Numbered from the stretch's first letter, positions 1 through 8,201 are shown. The stretch: 64,000 nucleotides of DNA from Arthrobacter sp. StoSoilA2 (GCF_019977195.1 NZ_AP024643.1:2418001-2482000); one strand, 5' to 3'. Notes: generated by a model not told the origin, from the letters alone. Program-made: numbers and translations.

Positions 1-592
1 CGCGAACTGAGGCAATGCTTGAAGTTGCGACTATGGACCCGCCACCGTTCTTCGACATCATCGGCAGGAAGCCGCGCATCAGCTCGAAGTTGTTGAGGAC
101 CCCGTTGAAGAGGCGGTCGAGTTCCTCGCGGGTAGTCTGTTCGATCGGGCCCATTGGCGCAAATGGCGTGGCATGCGCAATCAGGATGTCGATGGGCCCG
201 AATTCGTCGGTGACGGCCGCTGGGAACGAGCGCACGTTATCCGAACTCGAGAGGTCGCATGTTGTGCCCGAAACCTCGATACCGTCGCTGGCCAGCATCT
301 CGACTGTGCTACTAACATCGTCCGCGTCGAAGCTCGAGATGATGGTGTCTGCCCCGTGCAGTGCAAAGGCTCGAGCGACAGCAAGTCCCATGCCGGAAGT
401 TGCCCCCGTGATCACGGCGCGCTTGCCGCGGAGTTCAAAGGGGCTGCCGGGCGCAGTGGCCCCCTGGTGCATTGAGGGCATGGGCTCGGAGAGTTCCTGT
501 TGTCGTTGAGGGAATAGAGCGGCGTGATGGCCGCTCGCGATGGCTGAGTATCCATTGCCACTGGATGTCGTAGGTGTTGTGGAAGTCTCCAT
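1..592 (-). CDS. SDR family oxidoreductase, 3' part cut by window edge
   Basis: Short-chain dehydrogenase/reductase, NAD(P)-dependent. The cofactor motif GATSGMG follows an unusual N-terminal extension of about 55 residues rich in Thr, Ser and Gln. After it come NNFELMRGFLPMM and GGGSIVATSSIASV, the strand that carries the catalytic Ser. The Tyr-x-x-x-Lys motif lies outside the window. The ATG at 592 opens the frame with only a weak GGA upstream. An internal ATG pair near 479-470 (MPSMHQG) could be the true start and would give a normal-length protein. The substrate cannot be told. It is transcribed in the same direction as the hydrolase and tautomerase upstream. Confidence 0.82.
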   Translation of the reverse strand, partial: METSTTPTTSSGNGYSAIASGHHAALFPQRQQELSEPMPSMHQGATAPGSPFELRGKRAVITGATSGMGLAVARAFALHGADTIISSFDADDVSSTVEMLASDGIEVSGTTCDLSSSDNVRSFPAAVTDEFGPIDILIAHATPFAPMGPIEQTTREELDRLFNGVLNNFELMRGFLPMMSKNGGGSIVATSSIASVR

Positions 593-813
593 TGAATTCC
601 AGTCCTGTCTAATTAGAGGAGAAATGATAGAAAGGGGTTTCGGATGACGTGCCAGGGCTGCCCCGATGACTTCGTTGCATTCGCCAATGCGTCCGACGGG
701 GACCTTTCTGCTGGGCCGGCCCTGGGATCAAAGCCCTTGGCGCTGGCCAGTCCCTGACCCGGCGTCGTGTCCGGTGACCAAAACTCTTCCCCGACATTCG
801 AAGGGGGAATGGA
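593..813. other. Intergenic stretch without a convincing gene
   Basis: This is a spacer between the SDR and the hydrolase. On the plus strand a purine-rich box AGAGGAG precedes a 7-codon frame at 623. That frame overlaps (ATGA) a 37-codon frame at 644-757, which has GAAAGGGG in front of it. The predicted peptide resembles nothing I know, so I do not call it a gene. Confidence 0.4.
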
Positions 814-1677
814 TCACTTCAGGCCGCCGTTGTCCTGGTCCCTGAGAAACTTCAGGACATGTTCGCTGAAGGTTTCCGGGTACTGGAAGAGTGAGGCGTG
901 TCCGGAGTCGGGGTAGATGATCAACTGGGCATTGGGAATGCGCTGGGCCATTAGGAAGGAGTTCGGGGTGGGCACCATGACGTCATTGGAACCATTGACG
1001 ACCAGGACCGGGTGCTGGATGTTCGCCAGCTCCGGCAAGGTGGAGCCGTTGCCTTCCCACCAGTCAACGATGGCGGCGCGCTGTTTTGCGCCGGCCTCGG
1101 CAGTTACATTGGCGCGCCCGGGACGCTCGGGAGTGTAAATGCGGTCCATGTAGGCGCGGGTGGCGGCTCTGCCGGTCCATTTACCGTTGAACCACAATGC
1201 CTGGAAGGTGAGTTCCGGGTCTCGTGCTGCATTCACCCAGTGTTCAACCTCCGGCCCGGGGTAGGTGGCTCCTTCGCCGCCACCAGGACCCGTGCCTACG
1301 AGGATGATGTTCCGGACCAGCTCCGGCTCGGTCAGGGCGATGCGCTGGGCGATGTACCCGCCCATCGAGAAGCCAAGCAGGTCCGCCTTCTCAACACCAA
1401 GGGACTTGATGAACTCGATGGCAGTCTTGGCCATCTCGGTAATGTTGGCCCCAACCTCACCGTCACTGAAGCCCACGCCGGCGTTGTCGAAGGTGACCAC
1501 GCGGCGATGCTGGGAGAGCAGTTCGATGACAGTGGGATCCCAGTCGTCGATGCTTCCGCGGAACCGGCTGAACAAAACCAGCGGAACGCCGGCTTGGTCT
1601 CCGAATTCGCGGTATGCCAGCCCAGTGCCGTCAACGTCGACAGAGCGCACAGGGGTAGCAAGGTACAGAGAGGACAT
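814..1677 (-). CDS. Alpha/beta hydrolase
   Basis: Cytoplasmic alpha/beta-hydrolase of 287 residues. The nucleophile elbow is GFSMGGY, the acid lies near VNGSNDVMVP and the catalytic His is in DSGHASLF, so the Ser-Asp-His triad is complete. The spacing resembles 3-oxoadipate enol-lactonase or non-heme haloperoxidase-type enzymes, but the substrate is open. I chose the ATG at 1677 because GAAAGGAAAGG sits just upstream. A longer in-frame start would translate through the operator repeats. Its promoter and operators (1730-1822) are nearly duplicated in front of the tautomerase gene, so the two are probably co-regulated. Confidence 0.85.
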   Translation of the reverse strand: MSSLYLATPVRSVDVDGTGLAYREFGDQAGVPLVLFSRFRGSIDDWDPTVIELLSQHRRVVTFDNAGVGFSDGEVGANITEMAKTAIEFIKSLGVEKADLLGFSMGGYIAQRIALTEPELVRNIILVGTGPGGGEGATYPGPEVEHWVNAARDPELTFQALWFNGKWTGRAATRAYMDRIYTPERPGRANVTAEAGAKQRAAIVDWWEGNGSTLPELANIQHPVLVVNGSNDVMVPTPNSFLMAQRIPNAQLIIYPDSGHASLFQYPETFSEHVLKFLRDQDNGGLK

Positions 1678-1729
1678 GCCTTTCCTTTCAGATTGGGAAT
1701 GCAGGGGCAATGCCCGACAGCCCGCAATG

Positions 1730-1776
1730 ACTACATTCTCGGTAGTTACTTCGGAAGTCACTACGTTTTCAGTAGT
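1730..1776. promoter_or_regulatory. Paired operator ACTAC-N7-GTAGT (copy A)
   Basis: Two inverted repeats with 5-bp arms and a 7-bp spacer occur at 1730-1746 and 1760-1776, 30 bp apart centre to centre (about three helical turns). They lie downstream of the hydrolase -10 box, between promoter and start codon, where a bound protein would block transcription. The HxlR-type regulator encoded at 2813-3241 is the likely ligand. Confidence 0.6.
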
Positions 1777-1793
1777 CGATGGTGATGCGTGCA

Positions 1794-1822
1794 ACACTAT
1801 TCCGTGGCAGCGTGGCTGTCAA
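1794..1822 (-). promoter_or_regulatory. Predicted promoter of the hydrolase gene
   Basis: On the minus strand TTGACA (1822-1817) is separated by 17 bp from TAGTGT (1799-1794). The same arrangement recurs in front of the tautomerase gene. Confidence 0.6.
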
Positions 1823-1855
1823 CGATTGGATTCAGCATCCCATCCGCGAACTTTC

Positions 1856-2269
1856 CTACCTTTCCACCCAGGGCATCGAAAGGTCGATGTCGGAAACCAG
1901 ATTGCCGCCGCCGAAGCTCATGTTCTCCAGCGGAATGGCATGCATAAGCAGAGTTACATCGTCCTGGTCGACGCCCACGCGTTCCACTGCGTAGCGGGTG
2001 ACCAACTCGGCGAGCCTGCGCTTCTGCTCGATAGTCCTGCTGTCACCGAAGGTTACGGTCACGATCAGGCGCCGGTCGGACCTTTTTTGGGCCGGGAATG
2101 TTGGGTGGATGAAGAGCTCATCCACGCCATGCTCGCTGATGACGACAAAACGATCATCCATGGGCGTTTCCATCGCTTCATGAAGCGCAAGATTCAAGGC
2201 ATCGGCAAGAGCGCGCTTCTCCTCGCTTGAGAATTTTTGAGCTGGAATATACGCGTGAAATATGGGCAT
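1856..2269 (-). CDS. Tautomerase family protein (4-oxalocrotonate tautomerase superfamily)
   Basis: Small enzyme of 137 residues with the amino-terminal Pro (MPIFHAYIPA) that acts as the catalytic base after Met removal. It is longer than 60-residue 4-oxalocrotonate tautomerases and close to the size of cis-CaaD or malonate-semialdehyde-decarboxylase-like members. The family isomerises or hydrates small keto/enol acids. The start is supported by AAAGGAAAAG upstream of the ATG. It is transcribed toward the hydrolase from its own TTGACA/TAATGT promoter. Hydrolase, tautomerase and SDR could form one short route for an aromatic- or lactone-derived compound, which is inference from context. Confidence 0.8.
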   Translation of the reverse strand: MPIFHAYIPAQKFSSEEKRALADALNLALHEAMETPMDDRFVVISEHGVDELFIHPTFPAQKRSDRRLIVTVTFGDSRTIEQKRRLAELVTRYAVERVGVDQDDVTLLMHAIPLENMSFGGGNLVSDIDLSMPWVER

Positions 2270-2426
2270 AAAACTTTTCCTTTGTAGTTGCTGGGGCTTG
2301 AACAGCGTTCGAAGTGGAACTTCCAGCGAATCGAATCAACAATCGCCGGGAACATGGCGTGAAGGCCAACCGCGGCCGAATCGCGAAGGGGAATGTAACA
2401 AGCGCGATGGCCTCCGGATCGCACTT

Positions 2427-2473
2427 ACTCCATTTTCGATAGTTACTCGGAGGGTTGCTACGTTTTCAGTAGT
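2427..2473. promoter_or_regulatory. Paired operator ACTAC-N7-GTAGT (copy B)
   Basis: Inverted repeats at 2427-2443 (degenerate arms ACTCC/ATAGT) and 2457-2473 (GCTAC/GTAGT, core GTTTTCA identical to copy A) are again 30 bp apart. About 100 bp around them align with the hydrolase promoter, which points to a duplicated control region or strong joint selection. Confidence 0.6.
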
Positions 2474-2490
2474 AAGTGGTGATGGCAGAT

Positions 2491-2519
2491 ACATTATTCC
2501 GTCACAGTGCGCCTGTCAA
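2491..2519 (-). promoter_or_regulatory. Predicted promoter of the tautomerase gene
   Basis: On the minus strand TTGACA (2519-2514) lies 17 bp before TAATGT (2496-2491). Confidence 0.6.
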
Positions 2520-2812
2520 CCCCTCACGTTGACTCACGGAAAAGGTCCTCGGCGGGGCATAGGTTGCCTCGTTGAAAAAGGCCCGGTTGGGGCTGTTCGT
2601 GGACATCCTTGGCAATGGAGGTGCGACGCGTGCGGGCCCGGCCCGCTCTCGCACCGTTTTGTGGCGCGGGTCGTTGAGTTGGTCGCGTGTTGGACCGTTC
2701 TGCTGGCGCCGGCCAGCAAACGGCTGGCGCCGACGGCTGCCTGAGTTGGTGCCGACGCCCCGGCTCCGGCATGGTGCAGACCAGACCGCCGTGAACTTCG
2801 CCGATGCGCCGG
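2520..2812. other. GC-rich gap without a recognisable gene
   Basis: Open frames here have low-complexity Arg/Pro/Ala-rich translations typical of non-coding high-GC DNA. It contains GCCAGC-AAACG-GCTGGC, a 6-bp hairpin that might end HxlR transcription. I see no other structure. Confidence 0.4.
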
Positions 2813-3241
2813 CTAACGGCTGGAGGCGCCTGACCCGACGGTTACGGGCTCGCTGAACCAGCGGGATATGACGTTCTGGGCATAGCCTGAGACCATAATG
2901 GGGTCAGCGGCATCGGGCGTGCGGGCGTGTTCGTATCCCCAGTTATCCAAAACCTTTATCAGCACCTCGAGTTCCTTGCCAGCGGACGTCAGCTTGTACT
3001 CGAACCGGGGAGGCCTTTCGTTGTACAGAGAGCGCTCGAAAATGCCCGCGTCCACCAGAGTGGCCAGCCTCTTGGACAAAACCGTGGGCGAGATGGAGAG
3101 ACTCTCCAGGAATTCGTCGTAGCGGCTCTTGCCCCAGACAACGGCGTCCCGGATGATCAGCACGCTCCATTCGTCACCGATGGCTTCGAGAGCATGGGCG
3201 ACGTTGCATTTCATGCCGTCAAAGCTGCTTCGGCTGCGCAT
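2813..3241 (-). CDS. HxlR-type winged-helix transcriptional regulator
   Basis: 142-residue protein with the HxlR hallmarks: N-terminal MKCNVAHALEAIGDEWSVLI with the conserved Cys, the wing-helix region SISPTVLSKRLATLVDAG, and FEYKLTSAGKEL. HxlR proteins are dimers that often sense electrophiles through the Cys. AAAGGCGG precedes the ATG at 3241. A longer reading from 3313 would lack an obvious ribosome site. It probably represses the hydrolase and tautomerase promoters, whose operators have the same 5-N7-5 geometry as the one beside the second HxlR gene at 63.5 kb. Confidence 0.85.
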   Translation of the reverse strand: MRSRSSFDGMKCNVAHALEAIGDEWSVLIIRDAVVWGKSRYDEFLESLSISPTVLSKRLATLVDAGIFERSLYNERPPRFEYKLTSAGKELEVLIKVLDNWGYEHARTPDAADPIMVSGYAQNVISRWFSEPVTVGSGASSR

Positions 3242-3557
3242 TGTCACACCGCCTTTCTGGGGTTGACTCAATAACTGATCTACCGATGTAACTCCTGAGT
3301 TGATAGTTATCATACCCGAAGGCCCGAAATTCAGTTCGGAGTGAGAGTCAGCCGCACGATGGGTCCCAGACAGGAGTGCCTGGCTTGAAGGAACCCAAGT
3401 ACCGAGGGACAGTCCCGTTATTGCGTAGGAGCGTGGCGCACTATAGAGGGGCCCTGCCGCAGGGGTGGGGGAGTAGGCGTCATGACTTGTCAGCCATGAC
3501 GATGATCCGTACTCCGTTCATCACGAACGAGCCCCTCATGCTTCATATTTCGACGGG
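3242..3557. other. Gap upstream of the HxlR gene
   Basis: No gene is seen. A short inverted repeat AACTC-CT-GAGTT (3290-3301) and an outer ATAACT/AGTTAT pair (about 3271-3310) lie 30-70 bp upstream of the HxlR start and may be an autoregulatory site. The rest is featureless. Confidence 0.35.
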
Positions 3558-3827
3558 TCACCCGATTGAGATTCCGGCCTTTTGGTCCAGCGCGTATCCC
3601 TGGCCTGCCAAGTATTTGAAAGCACTCCACGTTGGCGAAACCAACTGGCAGCCATACTGATGATGGGCGGCGAACGATGGCCGCCGCTTCGCTCCCGCTC
3701 GAAATACGGCGGGGCCGCCACAAGACAGACATGCCAGTTCCTGTCGGGCTGCTTTTTGTTGTTCCGGGAGAAGAACCGCGAACTCCGGGGCGGTCCATTC
3801 CGTGCCATCCAAAATGTTCTTTGCCAT
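3558..3827 (-). CDS. Hypothetical protein with Cys/His cluster
   Basis: 89-residue unrecognised protein. CLSCGGP and SFAAHHQYGC form a Cys-x2-Cys ... His-His-x3-Cys pattern that could bind zinc, somewhat like the N-terminal region of CoiA-like proteins; this is a weak resemblance. GAGGAGG precedes the start by 10 bases. A GTG at 3833 would also fit the ribosome site. It is bounded upstream by a large inverted repeat (3896-3943) and transcribed in the direction of the HxlR gene. No function is proposed. Confidence 0.5.
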   Translation of the reverse strand: MAKNILDGTEWTAPEFAVLLPEQQKAARQELACLSCGGPAVFRAGAKRRPSFAAHHQYGCQLVSPTWSAFKYLAGQGYALDQKAGISIG

Positions 3828-3895
3828 GTACACGGCGCCTCCTCGTGTAGTTGTCATGGACAGTTGAGCGATGTGCTGCGGCCCAGGTGAGTCGG

Positions 3896-3943
3896 GCCCC
3901 GCCAACGTAACGGTGCTTTCAAAGCACGTGACGGTGGCGGGGC
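3896..3943. terminator. Nested inverted repeat, terminator or operator
   Basis: Outer arms GCCCCGCCA (3896-3904) and TGGCGGGGC (3935-3943) enclose a second perfect inverted repeat GTGCTTT-C-AAAGCAC (3913-3927). It could end transcription of the SDR gene or control the small gene downstream. There is no uridine tract. Confidence 0.45.
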
Positions 3944-3980
3944 TGGCCCTTTGCTCCGGGTTGCAGGTGCAGTGCAGGCT

Positions 3981-4772
3981 TCAGGATTTGGAGCTTGGTC
4001 GTCCAGGGATATGGCTAAGAATAGATTTGGTGAAGCCACCGTCGACACAAATGTCTTGCCCGGTGACGTAGCCCGCCAGAGGGCTTACGAGAAACTCGAT
4101 CACGTTGGCAATGTCCATGGGATCTCCAATTCGTGCCAAGGGGATGATGTTTTCCCTGGCCTTCTTGATTTGGGGATCGGCATACATTTTTTCGGTCATC
4201 CGTGTGTGAGTCATTCCGGGGGAGACCACATTGACGCGAATTCCTTCAGGCGCCCATTCCAACGCGAGAGTTTGGGCCAGCATCGTCAACGCGGCCTTAC
4301 TGGGACTATAAGCACCTGATCCTGCGTGTGGTATCTGGCCAGACATTGAAGAGGTAAAGCAGGCGGATCCGCGGCTCTGCTTCAAATGCGGGTGGCTTGC
4401 TTTGGCAAGAAGCCACGGTCCGCGAAGGTTGACGGAGAACATTTCGTCCCAGTCCTCGATTGTCACGTCACAGATAACACCAGGATTTGCGATCCCGGCA
4501 TTCGCTACCAGGGCGTCCAACCCACCAAATTCCGCTACCGCAGCTTCCACCAATTGAGCTGGTACATCCGGATCGCCGAGGTTGCCCGCCAGTGCTATCG
4601 CGGTACCGCCCATTGACTGGATCGAACGCACCACCTGGTCTTGGTTGCCGTTCGATTCGTGTCCTGCCACTGCGATCATGGGATGTACGCCGCGGGCAAG
4701 AGCCGCCTCTGCGATTCTTAGGCAGGCAGATGCTCCTATGCCGCTGCTTCCACCACTGACCAAAGCTCTCAT
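3981..4772 (-). CDS. SDR family oxidoreductase
   Basis: 263-residue classical SDR. GGSSGIG forms the cofactor loop and LVANAGIAN the NAG motif. FTSSMSG carries the catalytic Ser, YSPSKAA the Tyr-x-x-x-Lys pair, and GYVTGQDICVDGGF is the usual C-terminal signature. It has insertions after the first helix (MIAVAGHESNG). AAGGA lies 9-10 bases before the ATG. It follows the TIM-barrel isomerase gene in the same direction with a 159-bp AT-rich spacer. Sugar or sugar-acid oxidation is the natural guess from its neighbours; the substrate is unknown. Confidence 0.85.
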   Translation of the reverse strand: MRALVSGGSSGIGASACLRIAEAALARGVHPMIAVAGHESNGNQDQVVRSIQSMGGTAIALAGNLGDPDVPAQLVEAAVAEFGGLDALVANAGIANPGVICDVTIEDWDEMFSVNLRGPWLLAKASHPHLKQSRGSACFTSSMSGQIPHAGSGAYSPSKAALTMLAQTLALEWAPEGIRVNVVSPGMTHTRMTEKMYADPQIKKARENIIPLARIGDPMDIANVIEFLVSPLAGYVTGQDICVDGGFTKSILSHIPGRPSSKS

Positions 4773-4875
4773 TAAACGTAGTCCTTATCATCGGTTCACT
4801 TGAGAAATACTTCTATTGGCTGAGAATCAAGATCTGCCCAATTTTACCGGCCAGCTGATTCGCAATGTGAACTAT

Positions 4876-4888
4876 TTAGAATTTCTAA
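4876..4888. promoter_or_regulatory. Inverted repeat TTAGAA-T-TTCTAA
   Basis: A perfect AT-rich inverted repeat sits in the spacer between the isomerase and the SDR gene, about 105 bp upstream of the SDR start. It could be an operator or part of a weak hairpin. No matching site was noticed elsewhere. Confidence 0.3.
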
Positions 4889-4931
4889 TTTGACCTACGG
4901 GCCCGCAGGCGTCGCGATCGCCAAATCCGGG

Positions 4932-5753
4932 TTAATTGGCCAGTTCCCAGCCCCGATCTTTGAGGTCCTGCATCGCCTTCTTGAATTCTTGTTCGGGGTT
5001 TTCTTCGCGAATAATCTCGAGAACTACGTTGTTGACGCCGCACGTTTCGCTGACCGCCTTGCCCAGTCCGTACCAGTCAATCACTCCCGTGCCGATCGGA
5101 TCATGACCCCATGTGTCAGTACCCGTATCGGAAATATGTACCAACCCAATTAGCTCGTGATGGGAGAGCAAGCTTTGTACGGGGTCTTCACCTATGTAGG
5201 CGGCGTTGGCGACGTCATAGACGATCTTGACGGCGTCGTCGTTGATTGTCTTAACGACGCCTGCCAGGTCCTGGATCGTGGGGGTGAAGCAATACGGAGT
5301 GTTTTCGAAGAGGAGTCGCGTGCCCGCCTGTTTGGCCAGCGGAATCAGGCTTTCCAGGCTCTCGTACATCCACCCGTAAGTCTTTTCAAGAGAGGGCGAA
5401 ATCATAGGGCGTCGCGTCCCGGGGGAGATCACCACCTCCGGGACCTTCCAAGCTTCGGCCAGCTCAATCACTGACTTGATATGCTCGATACTCTTCCGGC
5501 GCATATTTGCCCCGGGACTGGCCAGATTGATGTCGTATCCACCGGCATTCAGCGACCTGATTTCGGCGCCGTAGCCATTGAGCCGGCTGTAGATCGCGGA
5601 CCGCTCGGGGCCGGAGATTTCCTCCGGCCAGCAATGTGGAGAGCTAATTGGGACTTCAAAGGTTTTGTGCCCGTTTTCAACCAAATCGGCAATCGCATCA
5701 ATTGCCGTGGATGACCACAGGTAGGAAAACGTATTAATAATCATTTGGTTCAC
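4932..5753 (-). CDS. Sugar phosphate isomerase/epimerase family TIM barrel
   Basis: 273-residue xylose-isomerase-like TIM barrel. The usual metal ligands are recognisable: Glu in RLLFENTPYC, Asp in KIVYDVANAA, His in LVHISDTGTD and a late Glu in VVLEIIREEN. The family isomerises, epimerises, decarboxylates or eliminates from sugars. I chose GTG 5753, which has AGAGGA nine bases upstream; ATG 5744 (MIINTF) is the alternative. It lies between the MHS transporter and an SDR gene, all reading leftward, so carrier, isomerase and dehydrogenase may act on one substrate. Confidence 0.82.
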   Translation of the reverse strand: MNQMIINTFSYLWSSTAIDAIADLVENGHKTFEVPISSPHCWPEEISGPERSAIYSRLNGYGAEIRSLNAGGYDINLASPGANMRRKSIEHIKSVIELAEAWKVPEVVISPGTRRPMISPSLEKTYGWMYESLESLIPLAKQAGTRLLFENTPYCFTPTIQDLAGVVKTINDDAVKIVYDVANAAYIGEDPVQSLLSHHELIGLVHISDTGTDTWGHDPIGTGVIDWYGLGKAVSETCGVNNVVLEIIREENPEQEFKKAMQDLKDRGWELAN

Positions 5754-5942
5754 TTGGAGAGTTCCTCTCAGTTCTGAGCCAACGTGGAACGAGCTTTTTA
5801 GATAGCACGTACTGTAAATTTCGATCCCACCCGGCAATTTGCTGCGCGAGCCGGCGGCCCGGTAAATCGGGGTCACCCGCTGATGCCTCGTCGGGCTGTG
5901 CCGGCCTTCAAAGGACAGGCGCGCCTAACGGCCAGGCCTGCC

Positions 5943-7343
5943 CTAGCTGGTACGCGAGGACGTGCTTGAGACCAGGTGTTCGCCTTCGAGTACCTCAGGG
6001 TCGGCAAGCGCCACGGTGGCGCGGTCACCGCGGTTTCCGGTCTCCGGCAGCGTGAAGTAGACCGCGAGGCAGATAGCGACGACGACGATCATGTAGACCG
6101 CGACAAGCATTGGCTGCCCGGCGCCGACGAATGCGGCCGCAATCAGGGGAGCGGTACCCCCGAAGACGGCAATCACGATCTGGTGTGCGAAGCCGATGCC
6201 CGATACGCGGACGGAGGCGGGGAACAGCTCCGCCTGAATGGTCGGATAGACCGACTGCCAGATACCGAGAACAACCCATCCGGACGCCGATACGAGGACG
6301 TAAACGCCGAAGCCCGGCTGGTTCAGGAGCAGGAGCAAGGGGTAGAAGAGGACGATCATGCCGATGGCGCCGATGATCGGAAAGATCTTGCGTCGGCCGA
6401 GACGGTCGGAAAGCGCGCCGCATGCCGGCACGATGATAACCAGCAAGGCCAGCCCGATAACACTGCCGGCCAGTGTGGAAGCGAGGTCCCGGCCGGAGGT
6501 CAGCTTGGCGTAGGTGGGGAGGAACGTGGCCCAGGTGTAGTAGGCCACGGCCGGAGCAGAGAGCGCTGCTGCCTGCAGCAGCGCCTTCGGGTGTTCGCGA
6601 AGCAGGTCCATCAGGCGCGCAGCTGCGGACTTTTGATCGACAAGGCTCCCTGCTTCAAATTCAGGGGTTTCTTCCGCGCGGGACCGCAGGATGAGGCCTA
6701 CGATGCCGAGGATGCCTCCAATGACGAAGGGGATGCGCCAGCCCCACGCGGCAAGGTCTGCCGGGGTAAAGGATGATGTGACCATTGCAGCGGCCCCTGT
6801 TGCCGCGAGGGTCGCCAGACCGCTTGCCATGTTGGTGAACGAACCGAACAGGCCCCTCCGGCGCGCGGGAGCGTGTTCAACCATGAATGCGATGGCGCTC
6901 TGTCCCTCGCTGCCGGCCGAGATTCCCTGGAGGATGCGTGCAACCAGGAAGAGTACAGGCGCTGCGTAACCGATGGTTGCAAATGAAGGAGTGAGGCCAA
7001 TGATGAGCGAGCCGAGGGCCATTCCGGAGATAGACAGTGTAAGAATGACCCGCCGGCCGAAACGATCGGCCAGCGGCGAGACGATGATTCCGCTGAGCGG
7101 GCGTACCACGAACCCGACCGCGTAGGTGAGCAGTGCTGCGATGAGGGAGGCGAAGGGGGAATCGCTGGGGAAAATCTGTGACGAGAACACGGCCGCCAGC
7201 AGTCCATAAATGTACCAGTCGTACCACTCAACGAAATGGCCGATCGTACCGGCCACCATGTTCAGTGTGCGACGAGGATGTTCAGACGCTTCGGGTCGCT
7301 CCGAAGTGCCGGGACTGTCAACGGCTTCCTTTGAGGTCTTCAT
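5943..7343 (-). CDS. MFS transporter, metabolite:H+ symporter (MHS) family
   Basis: 466-residue inner-membrane proton symporter with 12 predicted helices. HFVEWYDWYIYG near the start, the loop-2 motif ADRFGRR and the RILQGISAGSEG segment are typical of MHS carriers (ProP, KgtP, ShiA) for organic acids or compatible solutes. GGAGAG sits four bases before the ATG at 7343; starts at 7355 or 7400 are possible. Two tandem LacI-type operators lie 200 bp upstream (7540-7566) next to a TTGACA promoter, placing it in the local LacI regulon. A sugar-acid substrate is plausible. Confidence 0.85.
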   Translation of the reverse strand: MKTSKEAVDSPGTSERPEASEHPRRTLNMVAGTIGHFVEWYDWYIYGLLAAVFSSQIFPSDSPFASLIAALLTYAVGFVVRPLSGIIVSPLADRFGRRVILTLSISGMALGSLIIGLTPSFATIGYAAPVLFLVARILQGISAGSEGQSAIAFMVEHAPARRRGLFGSFTNMASGLATLAATGAAAMVTSSFTPADLAAWGWRIPFVIGGILGIVGLILRSRAEETPEFEAGSLVDQKSAAARLMDLLREHPKALLQAAALSAPAVAYYTWATFLPTYAKLTSGRDLASTLAGSVIGLALLVIIVPACGALSDRLGRRKIFPIIGAIGMIVLFYPLLLLLNQPGFGVYVLVSASGWVVLGIWQSVYPTIQAELFPASVRVSGIGFAHQIVIAVFGGTAPLIAAAFVGAGQPMLVAVYMIVVVAICLAVYFTLPETGNRGDRATVALADPEVLEGEHLVSSTSSRTS

Positions 7344-7539
7344 TGAACTCTCCATGTTTTCACGTTTAGTGCTGTGGGTATATTGCGGGTTCCCGGACAC
7401 GTCGGTGTGCGGGTTTCAGCCGGCTGTAGATTTTGTTGGCCCGGTCGATGGAATTCCAACGCCGGGCAGCCGGGCAGTGCGGTGGGCGCTGCTTGGTTTT
7501 GAAGCGGAAAGAAGCATATGCAACATCCGGAATCTCCAA

Positions 7540-7566
7540 TGAGATCGGTTGCTGAGATCGGTTGCA
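7540..7566. promoter_or_regulatory. Tandem LacI-type operator (MHS promoter)
   Basis: TGAGATCGGTTGC at 7540-7552 is followed directly by TGAGATCGGTTGCA at 7553-7566. Each copy fits the imperfect LacI/GalR palindrome with central CG and outer TG...CA. The 13-bp period puts them on slightly different helix faces. The ligand is probably the regulator at 9969. Confidence 0.75.
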
Positions 7567-7570
7567 GTCA

Positions 7571-7600
7571 ACGATACGGATGCAATGTGATCATTGTCAA
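7571..7600 (-). promoter_or_regulatory. Predicted promoter of the MHS gene
   Basis: On the minus strand TTGACA (7600-7595) is followed after 18 bp by TATCGT (7576-7571). The operator begins four bases downstream. Confidence 0.5.
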
Positions 7601-7658
7601 TGTGTTTTGCCATAGCTTCGCGTCGTATCCAACGTGCGGTCGTTTAGGAGCAAGGGGC

Positions 7659-8201
7659 TCAATCGACGGGAAGGGGTGCCTCGTTATTGAAGTCCAGGTA
7701 TTCCACGCCGGACCAGGCGCACTCCAAGCGGCCATATAAGGACCAATATTCATCCCAGTGGGCAAGTTTCCACTGGTCTCGTTCCAGTCCGCGGCGGATA
7801 AGCCGAGTACGCAGAACGTCTTTAGGCACCCGTACCCGGACTACGGTGATCGTGGACGTTGGCCAGTGGAAGCTTTCTGCCGTGCGGGTCAAATAGTCAG
7901 GGTCCCCGAAATAGGCCCCAAAAGGGGCGTCGAGGACTACGGACCTGCCTAGGCGCAGGTTCACTCCCGCCACATCCATGAGTGTCTCGTATTCAAGGGG
8001 CAGCAAATTATCCCGGTAGTAGTCGTTGGACTCCCGGTCGGTGGGATCGTGTCCGGTCGCGGCCAGGGCGAATTCGACAAATCGCCCGCTGACCCGGTCC
8101 TTGTCCAGATACGCGGCCTCGTGATCCTTTGCCGTTTGCTGGGCAATGGACGTTTTCCCCGAGCCAGCCGGTCCTATGACAATGAAGACTTGGGGAGACA
8201 T
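7659..8201 (-). CDS. P-loop kinase-like ATP-binding protein
   Basis: 180-residue small-molecule kinase-like protein. GPAGSGKTS is the Walker A loop and VVLDAPFG a Walker B-like strand. RTRLIRRGLERDQWK is an arginine-rich lid as in gluconate and shikimate kinases. Its ATG shares one base with the aldolase stop (TAATG), so translation is coupled. Known KDG kinases are PfkB proteins; next to a KDPG-type aldolase this P-loop enzyme may phosphorylate a 2-keto-3-deoxy sugar acid instead. That role is inferred from context only. Confidence 0.75.
   Translation of the reverse strand: MSPQVFIVIGPAGSGKTSIAQQTAKDHEAAYLDKDRVSGRFVEFALAATGHDPTDRESNDYYRDNLLPLEYETLMDVAGVNLRLGRSVVLDAPFGAYFGDPDYLTRTAESFHWPTSTITVVRVRVPKDVLRTRLIRRGLERDQWKLAHWDEYWSLYGRLECAWSGVEYLDFNNEAPLPVD

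Larger units (their letters stand above)
7344..7658. other. Control region of the MHS transporter gene
   Basis: No gene is present. It carries the promoter and tandem operator listed separately and about 190 bp of untranslated leader with no clear fold. Confidence 0.5.

Noticed and set aside
644..757. 37-codon plus-strand frame with GAAAGGGG upstream
   Set aside because: The ribosome-site match is good, but the product resembles nothing, there is no promoter, and it could be chance; kept only as a note.
1012..1785. Long plus-strand open frame opposite the alpha/beta hydrolase
   Set aside because: Antisense frame in high-GC DNA; the minus-strand protein has a full catalytic triad.
3376..3660. 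94-codon plus-strand frame
   Set aside because: No ribosome site, odd composition, overlaps the better-supported minus-strand small gene.
5976..6776. Plus-strand frame opposite the MHS transporter
   Set aside because: Low-complexity Asp/Gly/Arg-rich translation; shadow of the membrane protein.
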